From NCBI GenBank assembly GCA_022826515.1, contig JAJDUT010000059.1, positions 1 to 35,108 on the forward strand: a DNA stretch of 35,108 nt. The letters run 5' to 3'. Positions within the stretch are counted from its first letter, which is position 1; each line of letters starts with the position of its first letter. Below are positions 24,417 to 32,352 of this stretch, in pieces. A model generated the notes under the pieces. It worked only from the letters and a program-made list of their open reading frames with translations, did no database searches and had not been told where the DNA came from. The translations under genes and the position numbers were made by a program. The stretch comes from Candidatus Latescibacterota bacterium (GTDB taxonomy: Bacteria > Latescibacterota > UBA2968 > UBA8231).

Positions 24417-27230
24417 TTACTCGACCCCTGCAAAAACCGTGATAAAACTGGTCGTTTCCGAGCGCCCTTTACTCCTTTTCTCAAAGACGCCCGGCGCAGT
24501 TTCGCTAATGCGCTCTGTGCCGATGCGCCCGACCCGCAACCCGACCTGGGTGGTGAGGATATACCCGAGGTATCCCGAGGTGACCGACAGTTGGACGGCG
24601 ACCTGAGTCGAAGTCAGATCTCCGGTCTCGGCCGCGACTCCTCTGGCGAGCATGTCGTCTTCGTCGGCGACCAGATCGCGAAAGCGCAACAATTCGAGGC
24701 CCGTTTCGATCTTGGTATTGGGTGTCAGCCGCGTCTGGGCCAACACTTGGGCGATCCCGGCCCAGTGTTGGTGGGGTTCCTCTTCCTGCAAGAATTTGCT
24801 CTGCCGGAAGTACTCGCTCTTTAGGCCGGGTCGCAGCAAAAAGGAACCCCATTCCGCGGTATAAGACGCTTTGTTGATCACACCGAAAAAACTGGTAAAA
24901 TCGCGGAGGGGCCGTTCATTGAGGTCCCTTGGATAGTCTAGCACTTGATGGTAGAAGTCGTATTTCAGCTTAGAGGTTAATTCGAGGCCCGGCACTCCGA
25001 GGTGATCGACGGCGATGAACGACGAGTTGACCCAAGTATCCGCGGCTGGCAAAATATCCGGCACCAGCGGTCGGGCCGGGGCCGTTAAGAACGGCGTTGG
25101 CGCCCGGCGATCGTCCGGGATGGTGTCTTTAACCCGCTTGAGCATTTCGAAAACCCGCACGCGGCCAAAACCCGCCCAATTGCGGTCAAAGGTGAACAAT
25201 CCATAGGTGGATTCGTTTGCTCGCTGTTGGGAAAACATGCGCTCGTCCACCCGTCCCAGCAAAAGACGCACATCTGGAGCGATGTCGAGCCCCACAAAAG
25301 CATTGTACCCGCGGCGATCGGCCTTGTAGAGATAGTCTGGCAGCACATCGTCTTCAAAGCGGTCAATCCAGTCGTTGTTGTTGAGATCGATGCCGAAGAG
25401 AAACTCCGGACGGTCCACCGCGAATCTCAGAAAAGGTTCTTCGTAATCGGGCACACTATTGGGTATGGTGGTATTGTCGTTCTGATTGAAGTCGGAGATG
25501 AAGTCGTTGTTTTCATCCCAGCCGGGAAAAACAATATTATCGCCGACTGATTGCCCCCGGCGCACCCAATCGGGTAAACGGTCTTGATCGTCGTTGTCGT
25601 CGACGAATTCGTAGAAGGCGGTGGTGGGCGAATCGTAGAGAATGTCACCGGAGTGATCGACGACGAATGCCGCGGTCGTCGAATAGTCTTGGGCGATGGA
25701 GTAGCTCTCGAAAAAACCGAACCACGGGTATTGCTGTCTGGATAGGTTGAAAAACCAAGCATCGGCGTGAAGCGAAGAGATTTCGTGGTTGCCGCTAGCT
25801 GAAAAAATGGCGGGATTGGGATACTGAAAAAAGCGCAGATTGCGATCCCACTCCCCGTTGAAATCAAAGCCGAATACATCTTTGCCCTCGATGGTGAAAC
25901 CCCCAACCATATTGGCGGTGGGCAAGCCGTATTCATACCGCACCCGTTGCAAGTTCGATATATCCCGCACATTGCCCTCCGCCCGCTGCAGCACAATCAG
26001 GGCGGGTTCACTTTCCTCGATGATTTGGTTGGTGATGGGCGGTGCTGGGGTGGAGCGCCGACCGGTCTGCTTGTTCGACCACATTTCCACTTTGAAGTCG
26101 TTGGCTAATACGTAGTTGAATTCGACCTTGACAATCGAGAGTGGATCAGGACCGACGTAGGCCGGGCTGTTGAAATCGTAGTTCAAGACAATGCGCTCGT
26201 CGCCGTCGGCGGCCGTGAATCCCTCTTTGGGAAACCCGCCAAAAATGACCGGCCACTCGAGCCCCTCGCGCACCACTTGCTGGAGCGTGAAAACCGTCTC
26301 TAGCTCTGTATCAAAATTGCGGGCGGTAATGCGAATGTCGTGACTGAAAAGGGCGGCTCCGCCGATCCCGTCTGCTGGTGAATCGTCGCTCAGCACTATG
26401 GCGATGGCGGTGACTGGTGTGGAAGACTGGCCGGCCGTCAGGCTGCCGGCGATCAGATCGCCGCTGAATACGTCCAAGCCAGTATTGGCGTTGCGGGCGT
26501 CCACCAAGGTGCCGCCGAGGGTGATGAAGTCGCCTACTTGCACGGTCGCCCGTCCACCAATGAGACTGGTGGAATTGGAGACTCTAGCCGGCTGTGGGGT
26601 CACGCCCGTAGCCGGATCACTTATGCGCGAGGCAATGATGGTGGCTTGGTATTTATCTGCCGCAAAGTCCATCTGTAGCCCATTAAAACGCGGCTTGGAA
26701 AATGTCATGGGGGTGAGGGTGGTGCGGATCTCGTTGCCGACGGTGATCGCATAGGAAAACTGGCCCTCGGAATCGCTACTCACCGTGAGATTGTTGAACC
26801 AGTCGTTGAAGCGGCCATCCTTAAAGATGCTGCTGCCGAGGGCCTGGGGTTGGTCTTGGTGCCAGTCGTACACCAGCCATCCGCGCGTGACGTAATGGCC
26901 GTAGATATCGTAGAAATAATTGCCTTCGAGAGCGGTATTAACGTAGCGCTGGTAGGGCTGCCGCGCGTAGTTGGAATATTCCCACTGACGCCACTGGTAT
27001 TCGTTGTACAGTTCCTGCGGCACGTACCATTTGCGCACCGACGGGTCGAGTGCCCCGAATAGGACCCCCGGGCCGCGGGGTTCAAAGCTCACCTCGCCGC
27101 CGCGCTGGGTCCCGAGACGAGATCCGTAGTCTTGGGCCTCCGAGCCGCCAACACCGAGCAAAAGCGACAACAGCAGGAAGAATCCCCCCAGCTCATGTCG
27201 GTTTGCCCATAGGCCCAATGCAGATGCCAT
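24417..27230 (-). CDS. Putative outer-membrane beta-barrel protein B with Ca-loop insert (paralogue of C)
   Basis: A 937-residue protein. ATG 27228-27230 is preferred because GAGGTG lies five bases before it. A GTG two codons upstream overlaps that site. The signal peptide (1-32) has the core FFLLLSLLLGV and SEA cleavage. Like its neighbour C it has long runs of alternating strands. Three acidic loops are in the same order and place as in C: FVDDNDDQDRLPDW, WDENNDFISDFNQND and DLNNNDWIDRFEDDVLPD. Shared flanks include RPEFLFGIDLNNN, YGLPTAN and PSIFKD-type segments. The C-terminal strand is TSFITVFAGVE. It starts 17 bases after the end of gene A. Location in the outer membrane is inferred from strand pattern and signal peptide; no function is known to me. 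Confidence 0.65.
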   Translation of the reverse strand: MASALGLWANRHELGGFFLLLSLLLGVGGSEAQDYGSRLGTQRGGEVSFEPRGPGVLFGALDPSVRKWYVPQELYNEYQWRQWEYSNYARQPYQRYVNTALEGNYFYDIYGHYVTRGWLVYDWHQDQPQALGSSIFKDGRFNDWFNNLTVSSDSEGQFSYAITVGNEIRTTLTPMTFSKPRFNGLQMDFAADKYQATIIASRISDPATGVTPQPARVSNSTSLIGGRATVQVGDFITLGGTLVDARNANTGLDVFSGDLIAGSLTAGQSSTPVTAIAIVLSDDSPADGIGGAALFSHDIRITARNFDTELETVFTLQQVVREGLEWPVIFGGFPKEGFTAADGDERIVLNYDFNSPAYVGPDPLSIVKVEFNYVLANDFKVEMWSNKQTGRRSTPAPPITNQIIEESEPALIVLQRAEGNVRDISNLQRVRYEYGLPTANMVGGFTIEGKDVFGFDFNGEWDRNLRFFQYPNPAIFSASGNHEISSLHADAWFFNLSRQQYPWFGFFESYSIAQDYSTTAAFVVDHSGDILYDSPTTAFYEFVDDNDDQDRLPDWVRRGQSVGDNIVFPGWDENNDFISDFNQNDNTTIPNSVPDYEEPFLRFAVDRPEFLFGIDLNNNDWIDRFEDDVLPDYLYKADRRGYNAFVGLDIAPDVRLLLGRVDERMFSQQRANESTYGLFTFDRNWAGFGRVRVFEMLKRVKDTIPDDRRAPTPFLTAPARPLVPDILPAADTWVNSSFIAVDHLGVPGLELTSKLKYDFYHQVLDYPRDLNERPLRDFTSFFGVINKASYTAEWGSFLLRPGLKSEYFRQSKFLQEEEPHQHWAGIAQVLAQTRLTPNTKIETGLELLRFRDLVADEDDMLARGVAAETGDLTSTQVAVQLSVTSGYLGYILTTQVGLRVGRIGTERISETAPGVFEKRSKGRSETTSFITVFAGVE

Positions 27231-27247
27231 GCTCACCTCGTAGGCTT

Positions 27248-29491
27248 TTAATAGACAACGCCGACGGCACCGAGCCTTTTGTCAGCGCCGGTATCGGCGT
27301 TCAGCGTAACGGTGTATATGTAATGCCCCGGAGTCACGAGCCGACCCTCATCATCGGTGCCCTCCCAGGCAATGGCAAAACGCCCGCTGGTCTGTTTTTC
27401 CACTTGCAGAGACCTAATCGATCGGCCGGCCAAATCAAATAGTTCGATCTCCACGAGAACGGGACTAGCGATATTGGTGATATCGTAGTGAATAAAAGTG
27501 CGATCGTTGATTTGATCCCCATTGGGTGTAAGTACGACTGGCTCAGCGCGCACATTGGTCAATAGATCGTCGCTTATGGCCACCTCTACGGTCAGATTGG
27601 TTGGAACAGGAGCGCCAATGCGGGCTAGATCGGGATCTACTAGTGTTTCTCGTCCTAAATCTGCCGCATTGCCCGCGAGTATATTTTGTCCCACTGCGCC
27701 GACTTCGGTATTGAAGGCTCGAGCCGAGAATACCGTGCCAAAGCGCAAAACCGCTGTTGCGAATTCTACCTTGACGAGCGCGTTGTTTTCGTTTACTGGC
27801 GGCAATTGCAAAAGTAGGCCGTGGTCTGAGACGGCCAGCACTGCAAAGCCGCGGCCTGCTTCGACGGGGAGATCGTCCAATGAGTGCGCTGAAAAATCGG
27901 CCGATTCGATCTCGCCGTTGGGCCCGTGGACTTCTATCATGCTAATGGACTCCACCTCGAGCGGCGTCTCGATCGCCAATTGGTCAAAACCGGCCGTCGT
28001 CTGGCCAATCTTCGTTAGGACGGCGTAGGAAAAAATAGTCGCTGCACCGACGTCGGCGTGCCGGGGAAACACTTCCCCGATGAGGGTATCGGCCAGAGCC
28101 GGCGTGGATAGCTCAAAGCCCAAGGCTCCCAAGCCGGAGGCCGCGTCAAAGCCCCGGCTGGCAAACTCGACCATAAATTGAAAATAGCGGCGGGGACTGG
28201 GAGAGAGTATCGGCGTTCCCGACCCTGGGATTTCCAAGGCTTGGGCCTCGACCATACCGGCGGCCGAGTACGGGGGAGACCAAGGACTCCAGTTCGTCAG
28301 GTCATCGCGAATCGGCCCCTGCTCTTTGATCTTGCCGTACTCGGCTTGCGAAATCTCGAGCTGTGCTCGCAGTTTTAGTGGTAGCTGGGTCCAGGCCAAA
28401 AGCGCCTCTTCTCCGCTCAGCAAATCGTCCTCTAGCTCGGTTTCGACTAAAGTTCTAAGTTCGTCGTCGTCCACGTCTTGCGGGCGCTTCCAGGGCACTT
28501 TGACCCGAATTTCTTCCAGATTCGACACGCCCCCCACCGTGCGGCTCACCTCGGTCAGTCCGATACTCTGAATGCCGACTCGGGTAAACTCGACCGGCTC
28601 GGGATCCACACCCGTGCGCGTGCGGATTTGTATATCCGAGAGCACGGAGTCACCGATGGTTTCTTGGAGCCAGCGCAAGTGGCCCAGCAAGGCTGGCTCG
28701 CCAAAATCGAATACATTGGACAGATAGGTCGCCTGCGGCACAAACCCCTCGGCAAAAACCTGGAACTCGGCAATCTCGAAGTCGGCTGTCGTAAGCGATT
28801 TGAAGCGTATCTGGCGCACGAATTGGGTGGGAATGCTCAGATCGACGACCGCTTCCTCGTTCTGGCCTTCGAGGGCGATTGTCGTCCATATCGGTCGGCC
28901 GTTGAGATAGGATTCGGGCCGACCGTCGTTGATAAAAATCTCGTACCCCTTGATAAAATCGTTGTGAAAGGGAAAGTCAGGTGCCGGCAGTTCGGGAGCG
29001 GCATTGCGGGGAAAAAATCGGATGCGATTGACGGCGAACAGGGCGTTGAGATCGAATTCCAAGATCAGACCGAGCGCACCGGCACTGGAGGCGCTGGAAG
29101 TAGCTCGCACTTCCAACGCTGTTTGACCGTCGGCGTCGATCAATTTCCTATAATCGTTTTTGAAACTGACTTGGGCACTGGGGATGGGACTGCTGATCGA
29201 GCCGCCGCGCTCTTTGCTGGTGAGGCCGATGAGAATGTTGTCGGTCGTGTCAACTCTTTGCGGAAAAATCCACCCGGGGAAATCAATGGACTCGAAGTCG
29301 ATCACGCCACCGGGGGTATTGGTCTGATTGACGGTGGACTCATCCAAGATCGCAGTCGCCGCAATGGTCCCACCCCCTTCTTGCCACGGCAGTGATCCAC
29401 TACTGCCAATTAGGACGGTTTCTTCGACAGCGCTCCCGATATTTGCCGCGCTCAGACAAGAAATTATGAGCAGGGGGATTCTCTTTTTCAC
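27248..29491 (-). CDS. Secreted discoidin-like surface protein A with C-terminal FlgD/CHU_C-type Ig domain
   Basis: A 747-residue protein, first in the five-gene locus. The start is GTG at 29489-29491 with AAGGAA five bases upstream; MKKRIPLLIISCLSAANIGSA is the signal peptide. A discoidin-like region at about 115-260 contains LGLILEFDLNALFAVNRIRFFPR, FDLS-like turns and DFEIAEFQVFAEG. The strand pair that follows aligns with gene D. The C-terminal Ig domain from 652 starts VVLTPNGDQIND and closes GAVGVVY. The gene is separated by 17 bases from the barrel gene B on the minus strand. It is divergent from the CBM9-like gene, with a palindromic operator-like site between them. Likely surface-exposed; the ligand is unknown. 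Confidence 0.75.
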   Translation of the reverse strand: MKKRIPLLIISCLSAANIGSAVEETVLIGSSGSLPWQEGGGTIAATAILDESTVNQTNTPGGVIDFESIDFPGWIFPQRVDTTDNILIGLTSKERGGSISSPIPSAQVSFKNDYRKLIDADGQTALEVRATSSASSAGALGLILEFDLNALFAVNRIRFFPRNAAPELPAPDFPFHNDFIKGYEIFINDGRPESYLNGRPIWTTIALEGQNEEAVVDLSIPTQFVRQIRFKSLTTADFEIAEFQVFAEGFVPQATYLSNVFDFGEPALLGHLRWLQETIGDSVLSDIQIRTRTGVDPEPVEFTRVGIQSIGLTEVSRTVGGVSNLEEIRVKVPWKRPQDVDDDELRTLVETELEDDLLSGEEALLAWTQLPLKLRAQLEISQAEYGKIKEQGPIRDDLTNWSPWSPPYSAAGMVEAQALEIPGSGTPILSPSPRRYFQFMVEFASRGFDAASGLGALGFELSTPALADTLIGEVFPRHADVGAATIFSYAVLTKIGQTTAGFDQLAIETPLEVESISMIEVHGPNGEIESADFSAHSLDDLPVEAGRGFAVLAVSDHGLLLQLPPVNENNALVKVEFATAVLRFGTVFSARAFNTEVGAVGQNILAGNAADLGRETLVDPDLARIGAPVPTNLTVEVAISDDLLTNVRAEPVVLTPNGDQINDRTFIHYDITNIASPVLVEIELFDLAGRSIRSLQVEKQTSGRFAIAWEGTDDEGRLVTPGHYIYTVTLNADTGADKRLGAVGVVY

Positions 29492-29536
29492 GTCAGTTCC
29501 TTTTCAGTGAAACCAACCGAGAACGCGGCCACAAAT

Positions 29537-29644
29537 TCACTGACGGTCGGGAATGTACAGAAACGGCAACTGCCGCTCAACCGCCTTGTTGCGCGGTAAT
29601 GCACCCTTGCCATAGCTGCGTCCCGATTGGCCATAAGAAAACAT
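29537..29644 (-). CDS. Possible 35-residue small ORF in the surface-locus leader
   Basis: ATG 29642-29644 opens a 35-codon frame, TGA at 29537-29539, reading MFSYGQSGRSYGKGALPRNK and ending LPFLYIPDRQ. It is basic and lies 45 bases upstream of the GTG start of gene A. There is no convincing ribosome-binding site, and I recognise no family. It could be a leader peptide, a remnant, or chance. Confidence 0.2.
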   Translation of the reverse strand: MFSYGQSGRSYGKGALPRNKAVERQLPFLYIPDRQ

Positions 29645-29648
29645 TGAC

Positions 29649-29676
29649 TTGCAATCTATAGATGGTTATCTATACT
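29649..29676 (+). promoter_or_regulatory. Candidate promoter with overlapping operator-like palindrome
   Basis: TTGCAA (29649-29654), 16 bases, then TATACT (29671-29676) gives a plausible plus-strand promoter for the CBM9-like gene; TATACT matches five of six. The palindrome TATAGAT-GGTT-ATCTATA (29657-29674) lies across the spacer and the -10. Its symmetry places a TATAGA on each strand, so it could be bound by a dimeric regulator and affect both the plus-strand gene and the minus-strand surface locus. Confidence 0.4.
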
Positions 29677-29730
29677 GAATAGCTACAAACCAGTCCATAA
29701 GCTCTCTTGCCCTTCCACAAGGAGGAACCT

Positions 29731-30648
29731 ATGAGCAAGCTTTTAAAGGGTGTTGTGTCCTTTGCCATAGCACTTGGCTTTACCACATCCGCTGGTGCCC
29801 ACGATCCGCCGGGCGTAATTTTCGAGATGTGGCAATGGCCCACTTCGCACTTACCGGTTCTGGATGCCGATTTGTCTGAGTGGGAGGTCGTGCCAGAGGA
29901 GTTGTGGATCACCGAACAGGATCTAAACAACCTCTTGATCACCCAAATTGACGTCACGGATACCGAGCCGGATGCGTCTGACTTAGCCGTGCGTTTTACC
30001 TTTGGCTGGAACGACGAAACCGAGCGTATCTACTTGGCGTACGACCGCTACGATGACTATTGGAGCCACCAGCGCGACGATATCGAACTAGCCGTCGATG
30101 CCGATCATTCGGGCGGGCTCTACTGGAGTTCGGAAGGGCAGAGCGATGAGGAAGCGCAACGTCAGCGCAACCGCCACGCCCAGATTTCCCACTTCTTCTT
30201 CCACAGCAAAACGGAAGAGGTTGGAGTCCCTTGGAACTGGCACTGGATGACTCAGGCCGATTGGTATCGGGGGGAACCTTACTCCGATGGTGCCTATCAG
30301 TGGACCGAGCCCGAACTGGGTCAGGAATACAACTGGCAAATTGAGCTGTGGCACGTGTGGTGGGACGATTTCAACTGGCAAGATCCCGAAGGCAGTATCA
30401 TCCACGATCTGCAAGAAGGGGAGATCATCGGCTTGGCAGCTCGCAACAAGGACGGGGACGTGGGCCTGTGCTGCGGCAATGAAGAGACCGGCGAAGTCTT
30501 CTCCGACTGGGCTCTCAACTTCAATGAATCTTCCGAAAACGCCGACTTCCTGCCGGACTGGATTCTCTTGCCGGTCAACGAGGAACTGCTAGCGACGTCC
30601 GTCGAAGACGATACTTGGGGCCATATCAAGGCATCTTTCAGTCGGTAA
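29731..30648 (+). CDS. Secreted CBM9-like carbohydrate-binding protein
   Basis: A 305-residue protein with a signal peptide at 1-23 (SAGA, then HDPP). ATG 29731-29733 is fixed by AAGGAGGA just upstream. LDADLSEWEVVPEELW at about 43-58, the strand VRFTFGWNDETERIYLAYDRYDDYW at about 89-113 and DDIELAVDADHSGG follow the pattern of family 9 carbohydrate-binding modules: I-D-G-x-L-x-E-W, W-D-x-x-x-L-Y-V-A, then a D-x-x-E-x-x-x-D end. The middle is very rich in Trp (for example WNWHWMTQADWY and WHVWWDDFNW), which would suit stacking on sugars. No catalytic domain is present. It likely binds glycans in the periplasm or outside. A hairpin terminator follows the stop. Confidence 0.65.
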   Translation: MSKLLKGVVSFAIALGFTTSAGAHDPPGVIFEMWQWPTSHLPVLDADLSEWEVVPEELWITEQDLNNLLITQIDVTDTEPDASDLAVRFTFGWNDETERIYLAYDRYDDYWSHQRDDIELAVDADHSGGLYWSSEGQSDEEAQRQRNRHAQISHFFFHSKTEEVGVPWNWHWMTQADWYRGEPYSDGAYQWTEPELGQEYNWQIELWHVWWDDFNWQDPEGSIIHDLQEGEIIGLAARNKDGDVGLCCGNEETGEVFSDWALNFNESSENADFLPDWILLPVNEELLATSVEDDTWGHIKASFSR

Positions 30649-30674
30649 AAGCTCCAATCATTTAATTTTTCGCG

Positions 30675-30713
30675 ACAAACTCTCCCGTTGGCTCCTACAG
30701 CGGGAGAGTTTGT
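30675..30713 (+). terminator. Hairpin after the CBM9-like gene
   Basis: ACAAACTCTCCCG (30675-30687) pairs perfectly with CGGGAGAGTTTGT (30701-30713), a 13-bp stem with a 13-base loop, 26 bases after the stop codon. No T-run follows it; TTTAATTTTT lies before it. It may still stop or protect the transcript. Confidence 0.5.
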
Positions 30714-30766
30714 AGTATTGGTGCCGATTCGATGCCGGCCCAACTCACAAGCAAGAGGTGAATGGG

Positions 30767-31555
30767 TTGACTGAGTGGCAGCAGGCCGAATACGAAGGCC
30801 AAGGTTATCTCCTCGTCGAAGAGGCCCTGAGGGCAGACGAACTCGACCGCATCCGACGCGCTTTTGCCGAGGCCGCGCAGGCAGGCGCTTTGGAAGATCT
30901 GCCCAATCAAGACGACTGTTTCATCCACCTAGCAGAACATCCGAATCTGTTCCCAATAATCCATCGGATTTTATCCGACGATGTGTCTCTGCGCTCTCTT
31001 GCTGCTATCTCAGTCGCGCCCGGAGCAACTGGCAAGGGTTGGCACCGGAAGGTCGCCGGTATGCTCGGAGTCCATCATGCTGCCTCCAACCTGTGCCTCC
31101 AGCTATTCGTGTGCCTAGACGATACCCCACCCGACGGCGGCTGTCTGGCTGTGGTTCCGGCGAGCCACCGTTTCAAAGCTGAAGTCCCGTTTCCCGATAT
31201 CACCTACATAGAAGAGATGCCCCACTACCTGCCGCTGCGCCTAAAGGCGGGGTCGGCCGCAGTGTTGCACGGCAATGTTTGGCAGGCGCGCACGGGCAAC
31301 CGCGCGGATGCAACTGTGCGACTGCTCGAATACACCTACGTCCATAGCTGGATGCGACAGGCCTTGCCAGAGCTATCGCCGCAGGCGCTGGAGACGATCG
31401 CTGCCAGAGATAACCTCGCCCACCTTTTCGGCGTCGCCGCTGCGCCCAGTTATTGGACGGGCAAGGTAAAGGGCTATCCGAACTCGGATGGCCTGCCGCA
31501 GAGACGCTACTCGCCGTTGAGCAGCGTCGGCAAGGGCACTGAGCCAAATTATTAA
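30767..31555 (+). CDS. Phytanoyl-CoA dioxygenase-like protein 1, metal ligands lost
   Basis: A 262-residue protein with TTG 30767-30769 as start; GAGG at 30755-30758 is eight bases upstream and MTEWQQAEYEGQGYLLVEEAL fits the family opening. A GTG at 30758 would add three residues. It aligns with the next gene across nearly its whole length. The Fe(II) facial triad of the family is H-x-D and a distal His. Here the first motif is GWHRKV, with His93 kept and the Asp replaced by Lys95. The distal position is Gln173 in LHGNVWQARTGN. Arg185 in ATVRLLEYTYVHSW, the likely 2-oxoglutarate contact, is kept. It is probably not a normal oxygenase; it may bind a ligand or partner the intact paralogue 33 bases downstream. 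Confidence 0.78.
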   Translation: MTEWQQAEYEGQGYLLVEEALRADELDRIRRAFAEAAQAGALEDLPNQDDCFIHLAEHPNLFPIIHRILSDDVSLRSLAAISVAPGATGKGWHRKVAGMLGVHHAASNLCLQLFVCLDDTPPDGGCLAVVPASHRFKAEVPFPDITYIEEMPHYLPLRLKAGSAAVLHGNVWQARTGNRADATVRLLEYTYVHSWMRQALPELSPQALETIAARDNLAHLFGVAAAPSYWTGKVKGYPNSDGLPQRRYSPLSSVGKGTEPNY

Positions 31556-31588
31556 ATCGCCAAACTTTGTGAAAAACGGGCTCCGAAA

Positions 31589-32347
31589 ATGACACCCGAA
31601 CAAGCTAGGCAACAGTATAACTCACAGGGATTTGTCTTTATCCGCGGGGCGCTGTCGGGTGCCGAGGTAAAGCGGGTGCTCAAAGCCTTCGACCGGGCGG
31701 CGAAGAATGACTCGCTGTACGACCTGCTCCATCAGGATGAGGTGTTCGTCGATATGGTGGATCACCCCGCCATCTTCCCCGTCGTGCGAGCGGTGATAGG
31801 GGAGGATGTGCAACTGCGCTATGCCCATGGAGGCGTCAGGGAAGCCAACACCGAATCGGGCGGCGGCTGGCACTGCGATCTTTGCGACATAAAGAGCGTG
31901 TATTTGCCGGACTCAGTGATCATGACCAAAGTTTTCACCTATCTGGTGGACGTCCCCGAAAACGGTGCCACCTTTGCCATCGTCCCCGGCAGCCATCGCT
32001 TTGAGATGGGGCATCCCTTGCCCGACATTGAAAATCACGAGGACATGCCACATCACGCCAAGCTAACGGCTAAAGCTGGCGACGCGGTGCTCTTCAACGG
32101 CTACTGCTGGCACGCCCGCTTTCACAACCGCAGTAACAGCGACCGCAAAGTACTCGAGTACTCGTACGTCCGCTCGTGGATGAAGACGCAGTACGACTAC
32201 CGGGATTTGCCCGCGTCCATTCAGCAGCGGATTACCCAATCCCACAATCGACGCCAGCTCTTCGGCGTCCCAGAGCCCGGAGTGAGTGATTGGGAGCGGC
32301 GACTTGCAGGCGGTGAACCCTATCGCCCAATCGAAGTCGGCATTTGA
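31589..32347 (+). CDS. Phytanoyl-CoA dioxygenase family protein 2 (intact Fe(II)/2-oxoglutarate site)
   Basis: A 252-residue non-haem iron dioxygenase. The opening MTPEQARQQYNSQGFVFIRGAL is typical. The Fe ligands are His95 and Asp97 in GWHCDLCD, and His175 in FNGYCWHARFHN. Arg186 (SDRKVLEYSYVRSW) would bind 2-oxoglutarate. VDVPENGATFAIVPGSHRFEMG is the standard loop before the second half. Family members hydroxylate small organic substrates using O2 and 2-oxoglutarate; the substrate is unknown. The ATG at 31589 has only a weak upstream purine stretch. It lies 33 bases after its paralogue and probably shares its transcript. It converges with the membrane protein gene, five bases apart. Confidence 0.88.
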   Translation: MTPEQARQQYNSQGFVFIRGALSGAEVKRVLKAFDRAAKNDSLYDLLHQDEVFVDMVDHPAIFPVVRAVIGEDVQLRYAHGGVREANTESGGGWHCDLCDIKSVYLPDSVIMTKVFTYLVDVPENGATFAIVPGSHRFEMGHPLPDIENHEDMPHHAKLTAKAGDAVLFNGYCWHARFHNRSNSDRKVLEYSYVRSWMKTQYDYRDLPASIQQRITQSHNRRQLFGVPEPGVSDWERRLAGGEPYRPIEVGI

Positions 32348-32352
32348 TCCAT

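Noticed and set aside
28478..29395. 305-codon plus-strand frame across gene A
   Set aside because: Antisense to gene A, without domain or ribosome-binding site. Long antisense frames are expected at this base composition.
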